The notes under the pieces: generated by a model
The model's input: the letters and a program-made list of their open reading frames with translations, nothing else
Told to the model about the DNA's origin: nothing
Databases searched by the model: none
Position numbers and translations under genes: made by a program
NCBI GenBank assembly: GCA_020248785.1
Contig: JADCGX010000230.1
Span: 1 to 37,331, forward strand
Reading direction: 5' to 3'
Length of the DNA stretch: 37,331 nt
Source of the DNA: Burkholderiales bacterium
GTDB lineage: Bacteria; Pseudomonadota; Gammaproteobacteria; Burkholderiales; Burkholderiaceae_F
In this document: positions 16,838 through 24,180 of the stretch, piece after piece
How the letters are laid out: every line of letters starts with the position of its first letter
Numbering within the stretch: the stretch's first letter is position 1

Positions 16838-17275
16838 TTACGGACGGCTGCCCGTTGGGAACGGCCAGGCCGCGGCTGGGTTCAGCGCGGTCTTACTGCC
16901 CGGCGCTGCGGCCGTCGAGACCGCCGGCGCAGGGGCCGGAGCAGGCGCGGCTGGCTTGGGCGCGGGCGCCGCCTTGGGCGCGGGCGCCGCCTTGGGCTTG
17001 GCGACTTTCGGCTTGGCCGCCGCTTTGGGCTTGGCAGCTTTCTTTGCGGCTTTTTTCGGTGCGGCCTTCTTGACGGCCTTTTTCGGCGCCGCCTTCTTCA
17101 CCGCTTTCTTTGCAACTTTCTTCGTGGTCGCCTTTTTTGCGACATTCTTGGCCTTTTTGGCCGTCGCCTTTTTAGGTGCGGCTTTTTTCGCGGCCTTTTT
17201 CACCTTGGCCTTGCCGGCGGCTTTCTTGGCCAGCTTCTTGGCCGCGGTCTTCTTGGCAGCTTTCTTGGTTGCCAT
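16838..17275 (-). CDS. Histone H1-like, Lys/Ala/Pro-rich DNA-binding protein (long form)
   Basis: A 145-aa, extremely basic, low-complexity protein built from KKA, AAKK and PKKA repeats (MATKKAAKKTAAKKLAKKAA...), like the C-terminal tail of eukaryotic H1 and the bacterial AlaKP/HctB/BpH1 proteins. Such proteins bind DNA without sequence specificity and help compact the nucleoid. After about residue 85 the Lys content falls and an Ala/Pro tail follows (PAPAPAPAVSTAAAPGSK), ending in WPFPTGSRP, an unusual non-basic C-terminus. TGGAG lies about 8 nt upstream of the ATG. It is transcribed after the 50-aa H1-like gene and ends at a strong terminator. Confidence 0.88.
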   Translation of the reverse strand: MATKKAAKKTAAKKLAKKAAGKAKVKKAAKKAAPKKATAKKAKNVAKKATTKKVAKKAVKKAAPKKAVKKAAPKKAAKKAAKPKAAAKPKVAKPKAAPAPKAAPAPKPAAPAPAPAPAVSTAAAPGSKTALNPAAAWPFPTGSRP

Positions 17276-17384
17276 GTCGATCTCCAGTTAGAGAATGACG
17301 TCGGGACTCAGTGCAATCGCATTCCGGCCCGAACGCAAGGCGCGACGCAGTGGTCGCGGCGATCGAACTCGGGCTGGAATACCA

Positions 17385-17410
17385 CACCGGCCGCCCGAGG
17401 GCAGCCGGTG
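17385..17410 (-). terminator. Hairpin between the two H1-like genes
   Basis: CACCGGC (17385-17391) pairs with GCCGGTG (17404-17410), with an inner GCCC/GGGC stem. It lies 27 nt after the stop of the short H1-like gene on the minus strand. The tail is not T-rich, so it may be a weak terminator or a processing or stability hairpin. Confidence 0.35.
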
Positions 17411-17436
17411 AGCACTAAGCAAAGTCGAACGCCCGG

Positions 17437-17589
17437 TTACTTGACAGTCTTCTTGGCAGCTTTCTTGGCCGGCTGTTTCGCAGCCTTTTTCGCGGTCGTC
17501 TTCTTCGCCGCTTTCTTCACGGTTTTCTTGGCGGCTTTTTTCGCCGGGGCTTTCTTGACGGCCTTTTTCGCAGCTTTCTTCGTTGCCAT
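17437..17589 (-). CDS. Histone H1-like mini-protein (50 aa)
   Basis: The minus strand from ATG 17589 encodes 50 residues: MATKKAAKKAVKKAPAKKAA, then KKTVKKAAKKTTAKKAAKQP and AKKAAKKTVK, followed by TAA. Composition is almost entirely Lys, Ala, Thr and Pro, the same AlaKP repeat type as the longer neighbour; both start MATKKAAKK. A good ribosome-binding site, AAGGAG, lies 7 nt before the ATG (complement of 17597-17602). It is probably a nucleoid-associated protein. The pair probably arose by duplication followed by length change of the repeat array. Confidence 0.85.
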   Translation of the reverse strand: MATKKAAKKAVKKAPAKKAAKKTVKKAAKKTTAKKAAKQPAKKAAKKTVK

Positions 17590-17602
17590 GGTCAAACTCC
17601 TT

Positions 17603-18350
17603 GAAGCAATTGCGTTGAGGTTGATGGAAACCCGGCCAGAGTCAGCGCCATGGTGGGCGCGGGAACCGGGCTATTCATCGGCGCATGCAGTTGCGGTGTC
17701 GCCGCGGCAAGCCCAGAAGTGCGTTTGAGGCGCAGATCCGAGCACAGCGCGGAACGGGCAGCGCGAGAGCCGCTGACGCTGATGAATTCGGCACGGCGCG
17801 CGAACCGCAGGTGACGCAGGCTCAAGCGCGCATAGGCAAACGCCGGCGCACGGCCGGCGTTAGTAAGGAGGCTGGGGGACGCGTGCAGAGCCAGCCGCAC
17901 GGTCGATGTCGCAGAAAAACGCTGGGAATCTTCAGAGGGAGCACAGCCACAAGACTGGAGCGTCCTGGAGTGCTGTCGTCCTACGTTCTTGACGGTTGGC
18001 TTTGGACTGAAACTGTCTGAGTTCAATTCAGTGATCGATCGTTGCTTGTTAGACCAACGCATCGAGCAACCAAACCTGAGAACGCTTTGTACTCGCAAAC
18101 AAATTAGACCGCAAGATTTTTTCGTCTGAAACGATGATGTGTGTTCGATTTCGCGCACCGCTTTTCGCTTCAGCGATGAAGCACATGACGCGATGCGTGC
18201 GCTGCGCGTCGATGCGATGCGCATCACCAAACGCACTGACGGTGCCTCGAAACGTGCATCGCCATGGCACCAGCACATGACGATGCGCGATGCAGCGGTC
18301 GATCCGACCAGCAAGAGCCCGAGATCATCACAGTGGACGCGCGCGAAGTG
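17603..18350. other. Gene-free stretch between nrdB and the H1-like genes, with an AT-rich core
   Basis: About 750 nt without a recognisable gene. Positions 18001-18120 have 51 G/C in 120 nt (about 42%), far below the surroundings. GATGCG repeats cluster near 18190-18230. It must carry the promoter of the H1-like genes unless they are read through from nrdAB. The minus strand around 18110-18085 has TTGCGG-17 nt-TACAAA, a possible weak sigma-70 promoter. Reading frames across it give no recognisable protein. Confidence 0.5.
17839..17861 (-). terminator. GC-rich hairpin, candidate intrinsic terminator
   Basis: AACGCCGGC (17839-17847) and GCCGGCGTT (17853-17861) form a perfect 9-bp stem with a 5-nt loop. 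On the minus strand it is followed by only a short T-run (GTTTGCC). It could end the nrdAB transcript or a small RNA from the AT-rich region upstream. Confidence 0.5.
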
Positions 18351-19496
18351 TCATTCCCAGTTGAGCGCACCGCCCGATTGATACTCGATCACGCGCGTCT
18401 CGAAGAAGTTGCGCTCCTTTTTCAGATCGATCATCTCGCTCATCCACGGGAACGGGTTGTCCTCCTGCGCAAACATTGGCTCCAGACCGATCTGCTGCGC
18501 ACGCCGATTGGCGATGTAGCGCAGGTACCCTTTGAACATCGGGGCGTTCAGCCCCAGCACGCCGCGCGGCATGGTGTCCTCCGCGTACGCGTACTCCAGA
18601 TCGACCGCTTTTCGGAACAGACCGACGAGCTCGTGGCGAAACTCCGGCGTCCACAGTTGCGGGTTCTCCAGCTTGATCTGGTTGATAAGGTCGATGCCGA
18701 AATTGCAGTGCATCGACTCGTCGCGCAGGATGTACTGGTACTGCTCGGCCGCCCCGGTCATCTTGTTTTGCCGGCCGAGCGCCAGGATCTGGGTGAAGCC
18801 GACATAGAAGAACAGACCCTCCACCAGGCAGGCGAACACGATCAGCGAGCGCAACAACTTCTGGTCGTTCTCGATCGTGCCGGTCTGGAAGTTGGGGTCC
18901 GTGAGCGTGTCGATGAACGGGATCAGGAACTCGTCCTTGTTCCGGATGCACGCCACCTCGTGGTAGGCGTTGAAGATCTCGCCTTCGTCCAGCCCAAGGC
19001 TCTCGACGATGTACTGGTAGGCGTGGGTGTGGATCGCCTCTTCAAAGGCCTGGCGCAGCAGGAACTGGCGACACTCCGGCGCCGTGATGTGCCGATAGGT
19101 GCCCAGCACGATGTTGTTGGCGGCCAGCGAGTCGGCGGTCACGAAGAAGCCGAGGTTGCGCTTGATGATGCGGCGCTCGTCCTCGGAAAGTCCGTTCGGG
19201 TCTTTCCACAGGGCAATGTCGCGCGACATGTTGATTTCCTGCGGCATCCAGTGGTTGGCGCAGGTGGCCAGGTACTTCTCCCAGGCCCACTTGTATTTGA
19301 ACGGCACCAGTTGGTTCACGTCGGTACGGCCGTTGATGATCCGCTTGTCGGCAACGTTGACTCGGCGCTCGTCGGCCGCAGCCTGCGAAGCGGCCGACGC
19401 GCGCAGTGCGGCGCCATCTGCAATCGAAGGCATGACCGGCTGCAGGCGCGACAGCGGCGGCATCGGTGCGGAGACTTGTTCGTCCCAGGACAGCAT
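18351..19496 (-). CDS. nrdB: Class Ia ribonucleoside-diphosphate reductase, beta subunit
   Basis: A 381-aa diiron-tyrosyl radical subunit that generates the radical used by NrdA to reduce ribonucleotides. Iron-ligand segments are visible: [20 protein letters not shown] carries an ExxH pair, and [18 protein letters not shown] carries the second. The first ~60 residues are an extension rich in Ala/Ser, before [17 protein letters not shown]. The C-terminus is [10 protein letters not shown], the acidic tail expected to dock on NrdA. It lies 113 nt downstream of nrdA on the same strand, so the pair is probably an operon under the nrdA promoter. Confidence 0.96.
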   Translation of the reverse strand: MLSWDEQVSAPMPPLSRLQPVMPSIADGAALRASAASQAAADERRVNVADKRIINGRTDVNQLVPFKYKWAWEKYLATCANHWMPQEINMSRDIALWKDPNGLSEDERRIIKRNLGFFVTADSLAANNIVLGTYRHITAPECRQFLLRQAFEEAIHTHAYQYIVESLGLDEGEIFNAYHEVACIRNKDEFLIPFIDTLTDPNFQTGTIENDQKLLRSLIVFACLVEGLFFYVGFTQILALGRQNKMTGAAEQYQYILRDESMHCNFGIDLINQIKLENPQLWTPEFRHELVGLFRKAVDLEYAYAEDTMPRGVLGLNAPMFKGYLRYIANRRAQQIGLEPMFAQEDNPFPWMSEMIDLKKERNFFETRVIEYQSGGALNWE

Positions 19497-19609
19497 TGGA
19501 ATTCGCTTTCTTGTGTTCGTTGATGTGTGTTGCCCGGGCGTCTAGCGCGCGACGTCCGACGTGGACGCCGGGACGTTGACACGCCCGACGCTGGACGCTC
19601 GACACTTCC

Positions 19610-22534
19610 TCACTGGCAGGCCTCGCAATCGGCAAAGCCCGGGTCGCCCGGCTTGAGCATGCAGACCTTACTTTCGGCCTCGGGCATCGCCGGAGCTGCC
19701 GCGGCCACGCCACCCGTGGTGGGCACGGCATTCAGCTGTCCGGTGCGGGTGGTCGTCGACTTCTCTGCGTGCGTCGCGCCGATGGTGCGCAAGTAGTAGG
19801 TTGTCTTCAGCCCCCGTAGCCAGGCCAGCTTGTAGGTCTCATCCAGCTTCTTGCCGCTGGCGCCCGCCATATAGATGTTCAGCGACTGCGCCTGGTCGAT
19901 CCACTTCTGACGGCGGGCCGCGGCCTCGATCAACCATTTGGGTTCGACCTCGAAGGCGGTGGCGTAGAGCTGGCGTAGTTCGGCCGGGATGCGGTCGATC
20001 TTCGACAGGCTGCCGTCGAAGTACTTGATGTCGGAGACCATCACCTCGTCCCACAACCCCAGCTTCTTCAGATCACGCACCAGGTGCTCGTTCACCACCG
20101 TGAACTCGCCCGACAGGTTCGACTTGACGAAGAGGTTCTGGAACGTGGGCTCGATGCAGGCGTCCACCCCGATGATGTTGGAAATGGTGGCGGTGGGCGC
20201 GATGGCCACGCAGTTGGAGTTGCGCATGCCGAACTGCTTGATGCGGACGCGCAGCGCGTCCCAGTCCATGGTCGAGCTCATGTCGACCTCCACATGGCCA
20301 CCACGCTGCTCGGCCAGGATCTTCAGCGAGTCCTGCGGCAGGATGCCGCGGTCCCACAGGCTGCCGGCGAAGGACGAGTAGCGGCCCCGCTCGGCGGCCA
20401 GCTCGGTCGAGGCCCAGTAGGCGTAGTAGCAGACCGCCTCCATGCTTCGATCGGCGAACTCCACGGCCGTCTCCGACGCATAGGGCGTGCGCATCATGTG
20501 CAGGCAGTCCTGGAAGCCCATGATGCCCAGGCCGACCGGGCGGTGGCGTACGTTCGAGTTGCGCGCCTTCGGCACCGCGTAGTAGTTGATGTCGATGACG
20601 TTATCGAGCATCCGCATCGCGGTGCCGATCGTCTTCTTCAGCTTGACCTGGTCGAGCACCATGCCGCCCCGGCCATCGGGCACCATGTGCGCGGGCATGT
20701 TGACCGAGCCCAGGTTGCACACGGCGATCTCGCTGCCCGAGGTGTTCAGCGTGATCTCGGTGCACAGGTTGGAGCTGTGGATCGTGCCGACGTGCTGCTG
20801 CGGCGAACGCAGATTGCAGGCGTCCTTGAAGGTGATCCAGGGATGCCCGGTCTCGAAGAGCATCGACAGCATCTTGCGCCACAGCTGCAAAGCCGGGATC
20901 TTCTTGTAGAGCTTAAGCTCGCCGCGGGCGGCCTTGTCCTCATAGCGCGTATAGGCCTCCTCGAACGCCCTGCCGGTCTTGTCGTGCAGGTCCGGGCAGT
21001 CGCTGGGGGAGAACAGCGTCCAGTCGCCGCCTTCCATGACACGCTTCATGAACAGATCGGGGATCCAGTTGGCAGTGTTCATGTCGTGCGTGCGCCGACG
21101 GTCGTCGCCGGTGTTCTTGCGCAGTTCCAGGAACTCCTCGATGTCCAGGTGCCAGCTCTCCAGGTAGCAGCACACCGCGCCCTTGCGCTTGCCGCCCTGG
21201 TTCACGGCCACGGCCGTGTCGTTGACCACCTTGAGGAACGGCACCACGCCCTGGCTCTTGCCGTTAGTGCCTTTGATGTGCGACCCGAGCGCGCGCACCG
21301 GCGTCCAGTCGTTACCCAGGCCGCCGGCGTACTTGGCCAGCAGCGCGTTTTCCTTGATCGCCTCGTAGATGCCGTCGAGGTCGTCCGACACGGTGCTGAG
21401 GTAGCACGACGACAGCTGCGAGTGCTTGGTGCCGCTGTTGAACAGCGTCGGCGTCGAGCTCATGAAGTCGAAGCTCGACAACACGTCGTAGAACTCGATG
21501 GCGCGCGCCTCGCGGTCGATCTCGTTCAGCGCCAGGCCCATGGCAACGCGCATGAAGAACGCCTGCGGCAGCTCGAAGATCTTGCCCTCGTGGTGCAGGA
21601 AGTAGCGGTCGTACAGCGTCTGCAGGCCCAGATAGTTGAACTGCATGTCGCGCTCGGGCTTGAGGGCCCGGGCAAGCTTCTTCAGGTCGAACAGCGCCAG
21701 CTTCTCATCCAGCAGCTCGGCCTCGATGCCGTACTTGATGAACCGGGGAAAGTACTCGGCATAGCGCGTCGACATCTGCGCCTGCGTCACTTCCTCGCCC
21801 AGCACCTCGCGCCGCAGCGTGTGCAGCAGCAGGCGCGCGGTCGCGTAGGTGTACGACGGCTCCTTTTCGAGCAGGGCGCGTGCCGCCAGGATCGTTGACT
21901 TGTAGACCTCGTCCAATGGCACGCCGTCGTACAGGTTCTTCAGGGTGTCATCGAGGATCGCCTGGGCGGAAGCCTCCGGCAGGCCCTCGCAGGCCGACTC
22001 GACGAGGGCGCGGATGCGCGGCAGGTCGAGCGGCACCCGGCTGCCATTCTCGATCATGGTCAGCGGCGCGGCGGCCGTGTCCTGGACCGGCGTCTCCTTG
22101 GCCTTGGCCGCGCGCTCCTGCGCCCGCTTCTCGCGATACAGCACATAGGCCCGGGCGATGTCGTGCGCACCGTCGCGCATCAGCACGAGCTCGACCTGGT
22201 CCTGCACCTCTTCGATGTGGAAGGTGCCGCCGGCCGGCTGGCGGCGCATCATCGCCTGCACCACGCTGGCGGTGAGCTTCTCGACCTGCTCGCGGATGGC
22301 AGCCGACGCCGCACCCTGGCCACCGCGCACGGCAAGAAACGCCTTGGTCATCGCCACGGCGATCTTGGATGGCTCGAAACCGACCACCGAGCCGTTACGG
22401 CGGATCAGCTTGTAGTCGGCGTAAGTCGTTGCAGGCGTTCCGCCAGCGGTGATCGGCGTGCCCGACGCAGGCTCGAACCGCGGTGCAGAAAGTGGGCCCG
22501 CGGCAACGGCGGAGACCGCCTGTTGGTGATGCAT
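19610..22534 (-). CDS. nrdA: Class Ia ribonucleoside-diphosphate reductase, alpha subunit
   Basis: A 974-aa catalytic subunit. The N-terminal part holds an ATP-cone (KLIRRNGSVVGFEPSKIAVA) and a further cone-like helical segment, implying allosteric dATP inhibition. Active-site parts visible are SQLSSCYLSTV, SSNLCTEITL (thiyl Cys and Glu), APTATISNIIG, and the radical-transfer pair in KTTYYLRTIGATHAEKST. The C-terminal redox cysteines are in FADCEACQ. I set the start at ATG 22534 because GGAGG lies 5 nt upstream on the minus strand; an in-frame extension to 22615 lacks such a site. Candidate NrdR boxes lie about 180-220 nt upstream. Confidence 0.96.
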   Translation of the reverse strand: MHHQQAVSAVAAGPLSAPRFEPASGTPITAGGTPATTYADYKLIRRNGSVVGFEPSKIAVAMTKAFLAVRGGQGAASAAIREQVEKLTASVVQAMMRRQPAGGTFHIEEVQDQVELVLMRDGAHDIARAYVLYREKRAQERAAKAKETPVQDTAAAPLTMIENGSRVPLDLPRIRALVESACEGLPEASAQAILDDTLKNLYDGVPLDEVYKSTILAARALLEKEPSYTYATARLLLHTLRREVLGEEVTQAQMSTRYAEYFPRFIKYGIEAELLDEKLALFDLKKLARALKPERDMQFNYLGLQTLYDRYFLHHEGKIFELPQAFFMRVAMGLALNEIDREARAIEFYDVLSSFDFMSSTPTLFNSGTKHSQLSSCYLSTVSDDLDGIYEAIKENALLAKYAGGLGNDWTPVRALGSHIKGTNGKSQGVVPFLKVVNDTAVAVNQGGKRKGAVCCYLESWHLDIEEFLELRKNTGDDRRRTHDMNTANWIPDLFMKRVMEGGDWTLFSPSDCPDLHDKTGRAFEEAYTRYEDKAARGELKLYKKIPALQLWRKMLSMLFETGHPWITFKDACNLRSPQQHVGTIHSSNLCTEITLNTSGSEIAVCNLGSVNMPAHMVPDGRGGMVLDQVKLKKTIGTAMRMLDNVIDINYYAVPKARNSNVRHRPVGLGIMGFQDCLHMMRTPYASETAVEFADRSMEAVCYYAYWASTELAAERGRYSSFAGSLWDRGILPQDSLKILAEQRGGHVEVDMSSTMDWDALRVRIKQFGMRNSNCVAIAPTATISNIIGVDACIEPTFQNLFVKSNLSGEFTVVNEHLVRDLKKLGLWDEVMVSDIKYFDGSLSKIDRIPAELRQLYATAFEVEPKWLIEAAARRQKWIDQAQSLNIYMAGASGKKLDETYKLAWLRGLKTTYYLRTIGATHAEKSTTTRTGQLNAVPTTGGVAAAAPAMPEAESKVCMLKPGDPGFADCEACQ

Positions 22535-22710
22535 GTGACCTCCGGTCATTCTTTTTAGCGGCACATGCCTCCGCACGGCCACAAGCTGTTGATCTCCCCG
22601 CATCGCCCACCCCAAGACCTAAGAGGCCGGGGGCTCCCACCGGGGCGGCGGAGCAGCGTTGTCGATGGGTGGTGGCGGACCGGGCGTCAGCGACCGCACT
22701 AATGCGACTA

Positions 22711-22757
22711 CCCCAAGATGTTGTGTTGTCCGTCCGCCGTCACCCTACCGCTGGTGC
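22711..22757 (-). promoter_or_regulatory. Candidate pair of NrdR boxes upstream of nrdA
   Basis: CCCCAAGATGTTGTGT (22711-22726) matches the published-type NrdR consensus ACACWATATATWGTGT at 12 of 16 positions. ACCCTACCGCTGGTGC (22742-22757) matches at 9 of 16. The two start 31 nt apart, three helical turns, which is the spacing usual for NrdR box pairs. nrdR itself is not in the window. The second box is weak on its own; the phase is what supports it. Confidence 0.5.
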
Positions 22758-23216
22758 CCGTGGATCATAGGCAATCATTTCCGCGAACTCAACAGGTAAA
22801 TGCCTGACAGGTAAATGCCTGACGTACGGCCGAGCTCCGGCCATGCAGCGCTGCAGCAAGCCATAGCGGCCCGATGCCGCAGCATGGGGTGCTCGCGCGG
22901 GACGATGGGACGATCGCAGGCCAGTCGAGCCGCGCTGCTTCGCGCTAGCCCGGATGCCTCAAAAGGGACGCGGGAGTTGCGCGGATGCGCACGCAAGCCG
23001 AATCGAGCGACAGGGGCGCAGCAGATACCCGCAGGCATCGGCTGCGCCCTTTAGCGCAAGCCGCCTGCGCGGAGCCTGCCCAGCGTGGGCGCGGACGCTA
23101 CGCAAGCCCGCGTCGCCGCGCCGGACCGAAGTAATTCCGTCCATACATGACTTCACCACGCCGGCTACAGAGTGAGCATCACCGCCCTGCGCGGGCGACC
23201 TGGTCAAGCGTCCGGG
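22758..23216. other. Gene-free stretch between nrdA and ampD
   Basis: The full gap between nrdA and ampD is about 680 nt (22535-23216). Apart from the NrdR-like boxes it holds a 15-bp tandem repeat at 22792-22821 and GC-rich sequence with no recognisable gene or RNA. Confidence 0.5.
22792..22821. repeat. 15-bp perfect tandem repeat (two copies)
   Basis: ACAGGTAAATGCCTG occurs twice head to tail at 22792-22806 and 22807-22821. Each unit has CAGG/CCTG arms around TAAATG. It lies upstream of the nrdA NrdR-like boxes and could be a regulator site or a simple slippage duplication. Confidence 0.8.
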
Positions 23217-23792
23217 TTAGCCACGCACCAGGCTGTTCGATGCCGAATAGCGCAGCCAGTCGAAGAACGGACCAGGATCGGTCTTGCGTTCCTGCGCGAT
23301 GTCGCTGTGGCCGCAGGCCCATGCGAGCGGAAGCACCGCGCGCAGGGCAGCCGTCAGTCGCGCCAGGGCGTCGTACTGCACCGGGGCAAAGGGCATGAAG
23401 TCGGTGCCCTCGAGTTCCACGCCAATGGAGAAGTCATTGCAGCGCGGCCGCCCTCGGTGGCTCGAGGCCCCCGCGTGCCAGGCGCGCTCCTGACACGCAA
23501 CAAACTGGGTGATGCGGCCGGTACGCTCGACCAGGAAGTGCGCCGATACGCGAACACCGATAAGCGAGGCAAAGAACGGATGCGCGGACGGCTCCAGCGC
23601 GCCCGTGAACAACGCGGCAATGTGGTCGCCTCCGAAGTCACCCGGCGGCAGGCTGATGTTATGCAACACCAACAGGTCGACCACGGTGCCTGGTGGTCGA
23701 GGATCGTGGTGCGGTGACGGCAGCGTTCGCACACCCGGTCCCCGCAGCCAGCCGGTCGCATCGACGCTGAATTCTGTCGCGGGCACCGTCAT
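23217..23792 (-). CDS. ampD: 1,6-anhydro-N-acetylmuramyl-L-alanine amidase
   Basis: A 191-aa cytoplasmic zinc amidase that removes the peptide from anhydromuropeptides imported during wall recycling. Zinc and active-site motifs are LVLHNISLPPG (His44), SAHFLVERTG, RAWHAGASS, FSIGVELEGTD and ACGHSDIAQERKTDPGP with the second His and the Asp. There is no signal peptide, as expected for AmpD rather than for a periplasmic homologue. With mpl (7456-8838) it covers two steps of peptidoglycan recycling. It is the last gene of the ypjD-pilSR run, starting 19 nt after the thioredoxin-like gene. Confidence 0.95.
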   Translation of the reverse strand: MTVPATEFSVDATGWLRGPGVRTLPSPHHDPRPPGTVVDLLVLHNISLPPGDFGGDHIAALFTGALEPSAHPFFASLIGVRVSAHFLVERTGRITQFVACQERAWHAGASSHRGRPRCNDFSIGVELEGTDFMPFAPVQYDALARLTAALRAVLPLAWACGHSDIAQERKTDPGPFFDWLRYSASNSLVRG

Positions 23793-23811
23793 GGCACGCG
23801 CCGAGCCGCGC

Positions 23812-24180
23812 TCATGGTGCCTCGGCCGCCGGGGCGCAGGCCGCCCGCACCACCGCGGCGCGCAGTGCCTCGGTCGTCAACTCGCAGTGCAAGGGCGCGT
23901 GATAGCGACCATCGATGTAAAGGTGCATCGCGGGCAGGTGAAACACATCGAACTCGCGCGCGAGAGCCGCTTGCGCGGCAGCGTCAATCTTGACGAAGTG
24001 CTGAACCACGCCGGCCAGTGCGGCAGGCACCACGTCCTCTGCACGGCGACAAGCGCCGCAGCCAGGTTGACCAAAGAGCAGCAGCGTGCGCCCCGGCCAC
24101 TGACCGACTGTGTTGTGAAAGTCTCCCTCATGCACGCTGCGCCAAGCCGGCGCCACGACACCGCTGGCGGCCACCGTCAC
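23812..24180 (-). CDS. Thioredoxin-fold protein, cytoplasmic
   Basis: A 122-aa thioredoxin-like protein with FGQPGCGACRRAE (Cys41 and Cys44, a CGAC active site rather than CGPC) and the cis-Pro strand FHLPAMHLYIDGRY. No signal peptide is present. The start is GTG at 24180, overlapping the pilR stop by 4 nt (GTGA), so its translation is coupled to that of the response regulator. The substrate is unknown. The replacement of the Pro between the cysteines by Ala suggests a redox potential different from classical TrxA. Confidence 0.8.
   Translation of the reverse strand: MTVAASGVVAPAWRSVHEGDFHNTVGQWPGRTLLLFGQPGCGACRRAEDVVPAALAGVVQHFVKIDAAAQAALAREFDVFHLPAMHLYIDGRYHAPLHCELTTEALRAAVVRAACAPAAEAP

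Noticed and set aside
17592..18314. 240-codon minus-strand frame between nrdB and the H1-like genes
   Set aside because: It crosses the AT-rich island without a stop, but the sequence is Ser/Arg/Cys-rich, has no domain, and its start has no ribosome-binding site. Kept as gene-free.
20084..21898. 604-codon open frame on the plus strand opposite nrdA
   Set aside because: Antisense shadow of a complete, well-conserved nrdA; composition is Arg/His/Leu-rich with no domain.
22959..23207. 82-codon minus-strand frame in the nrdA-ampD gap
   Set aside because: Arg/Ala-rich with no recognisable family and no ribosome-binding site.
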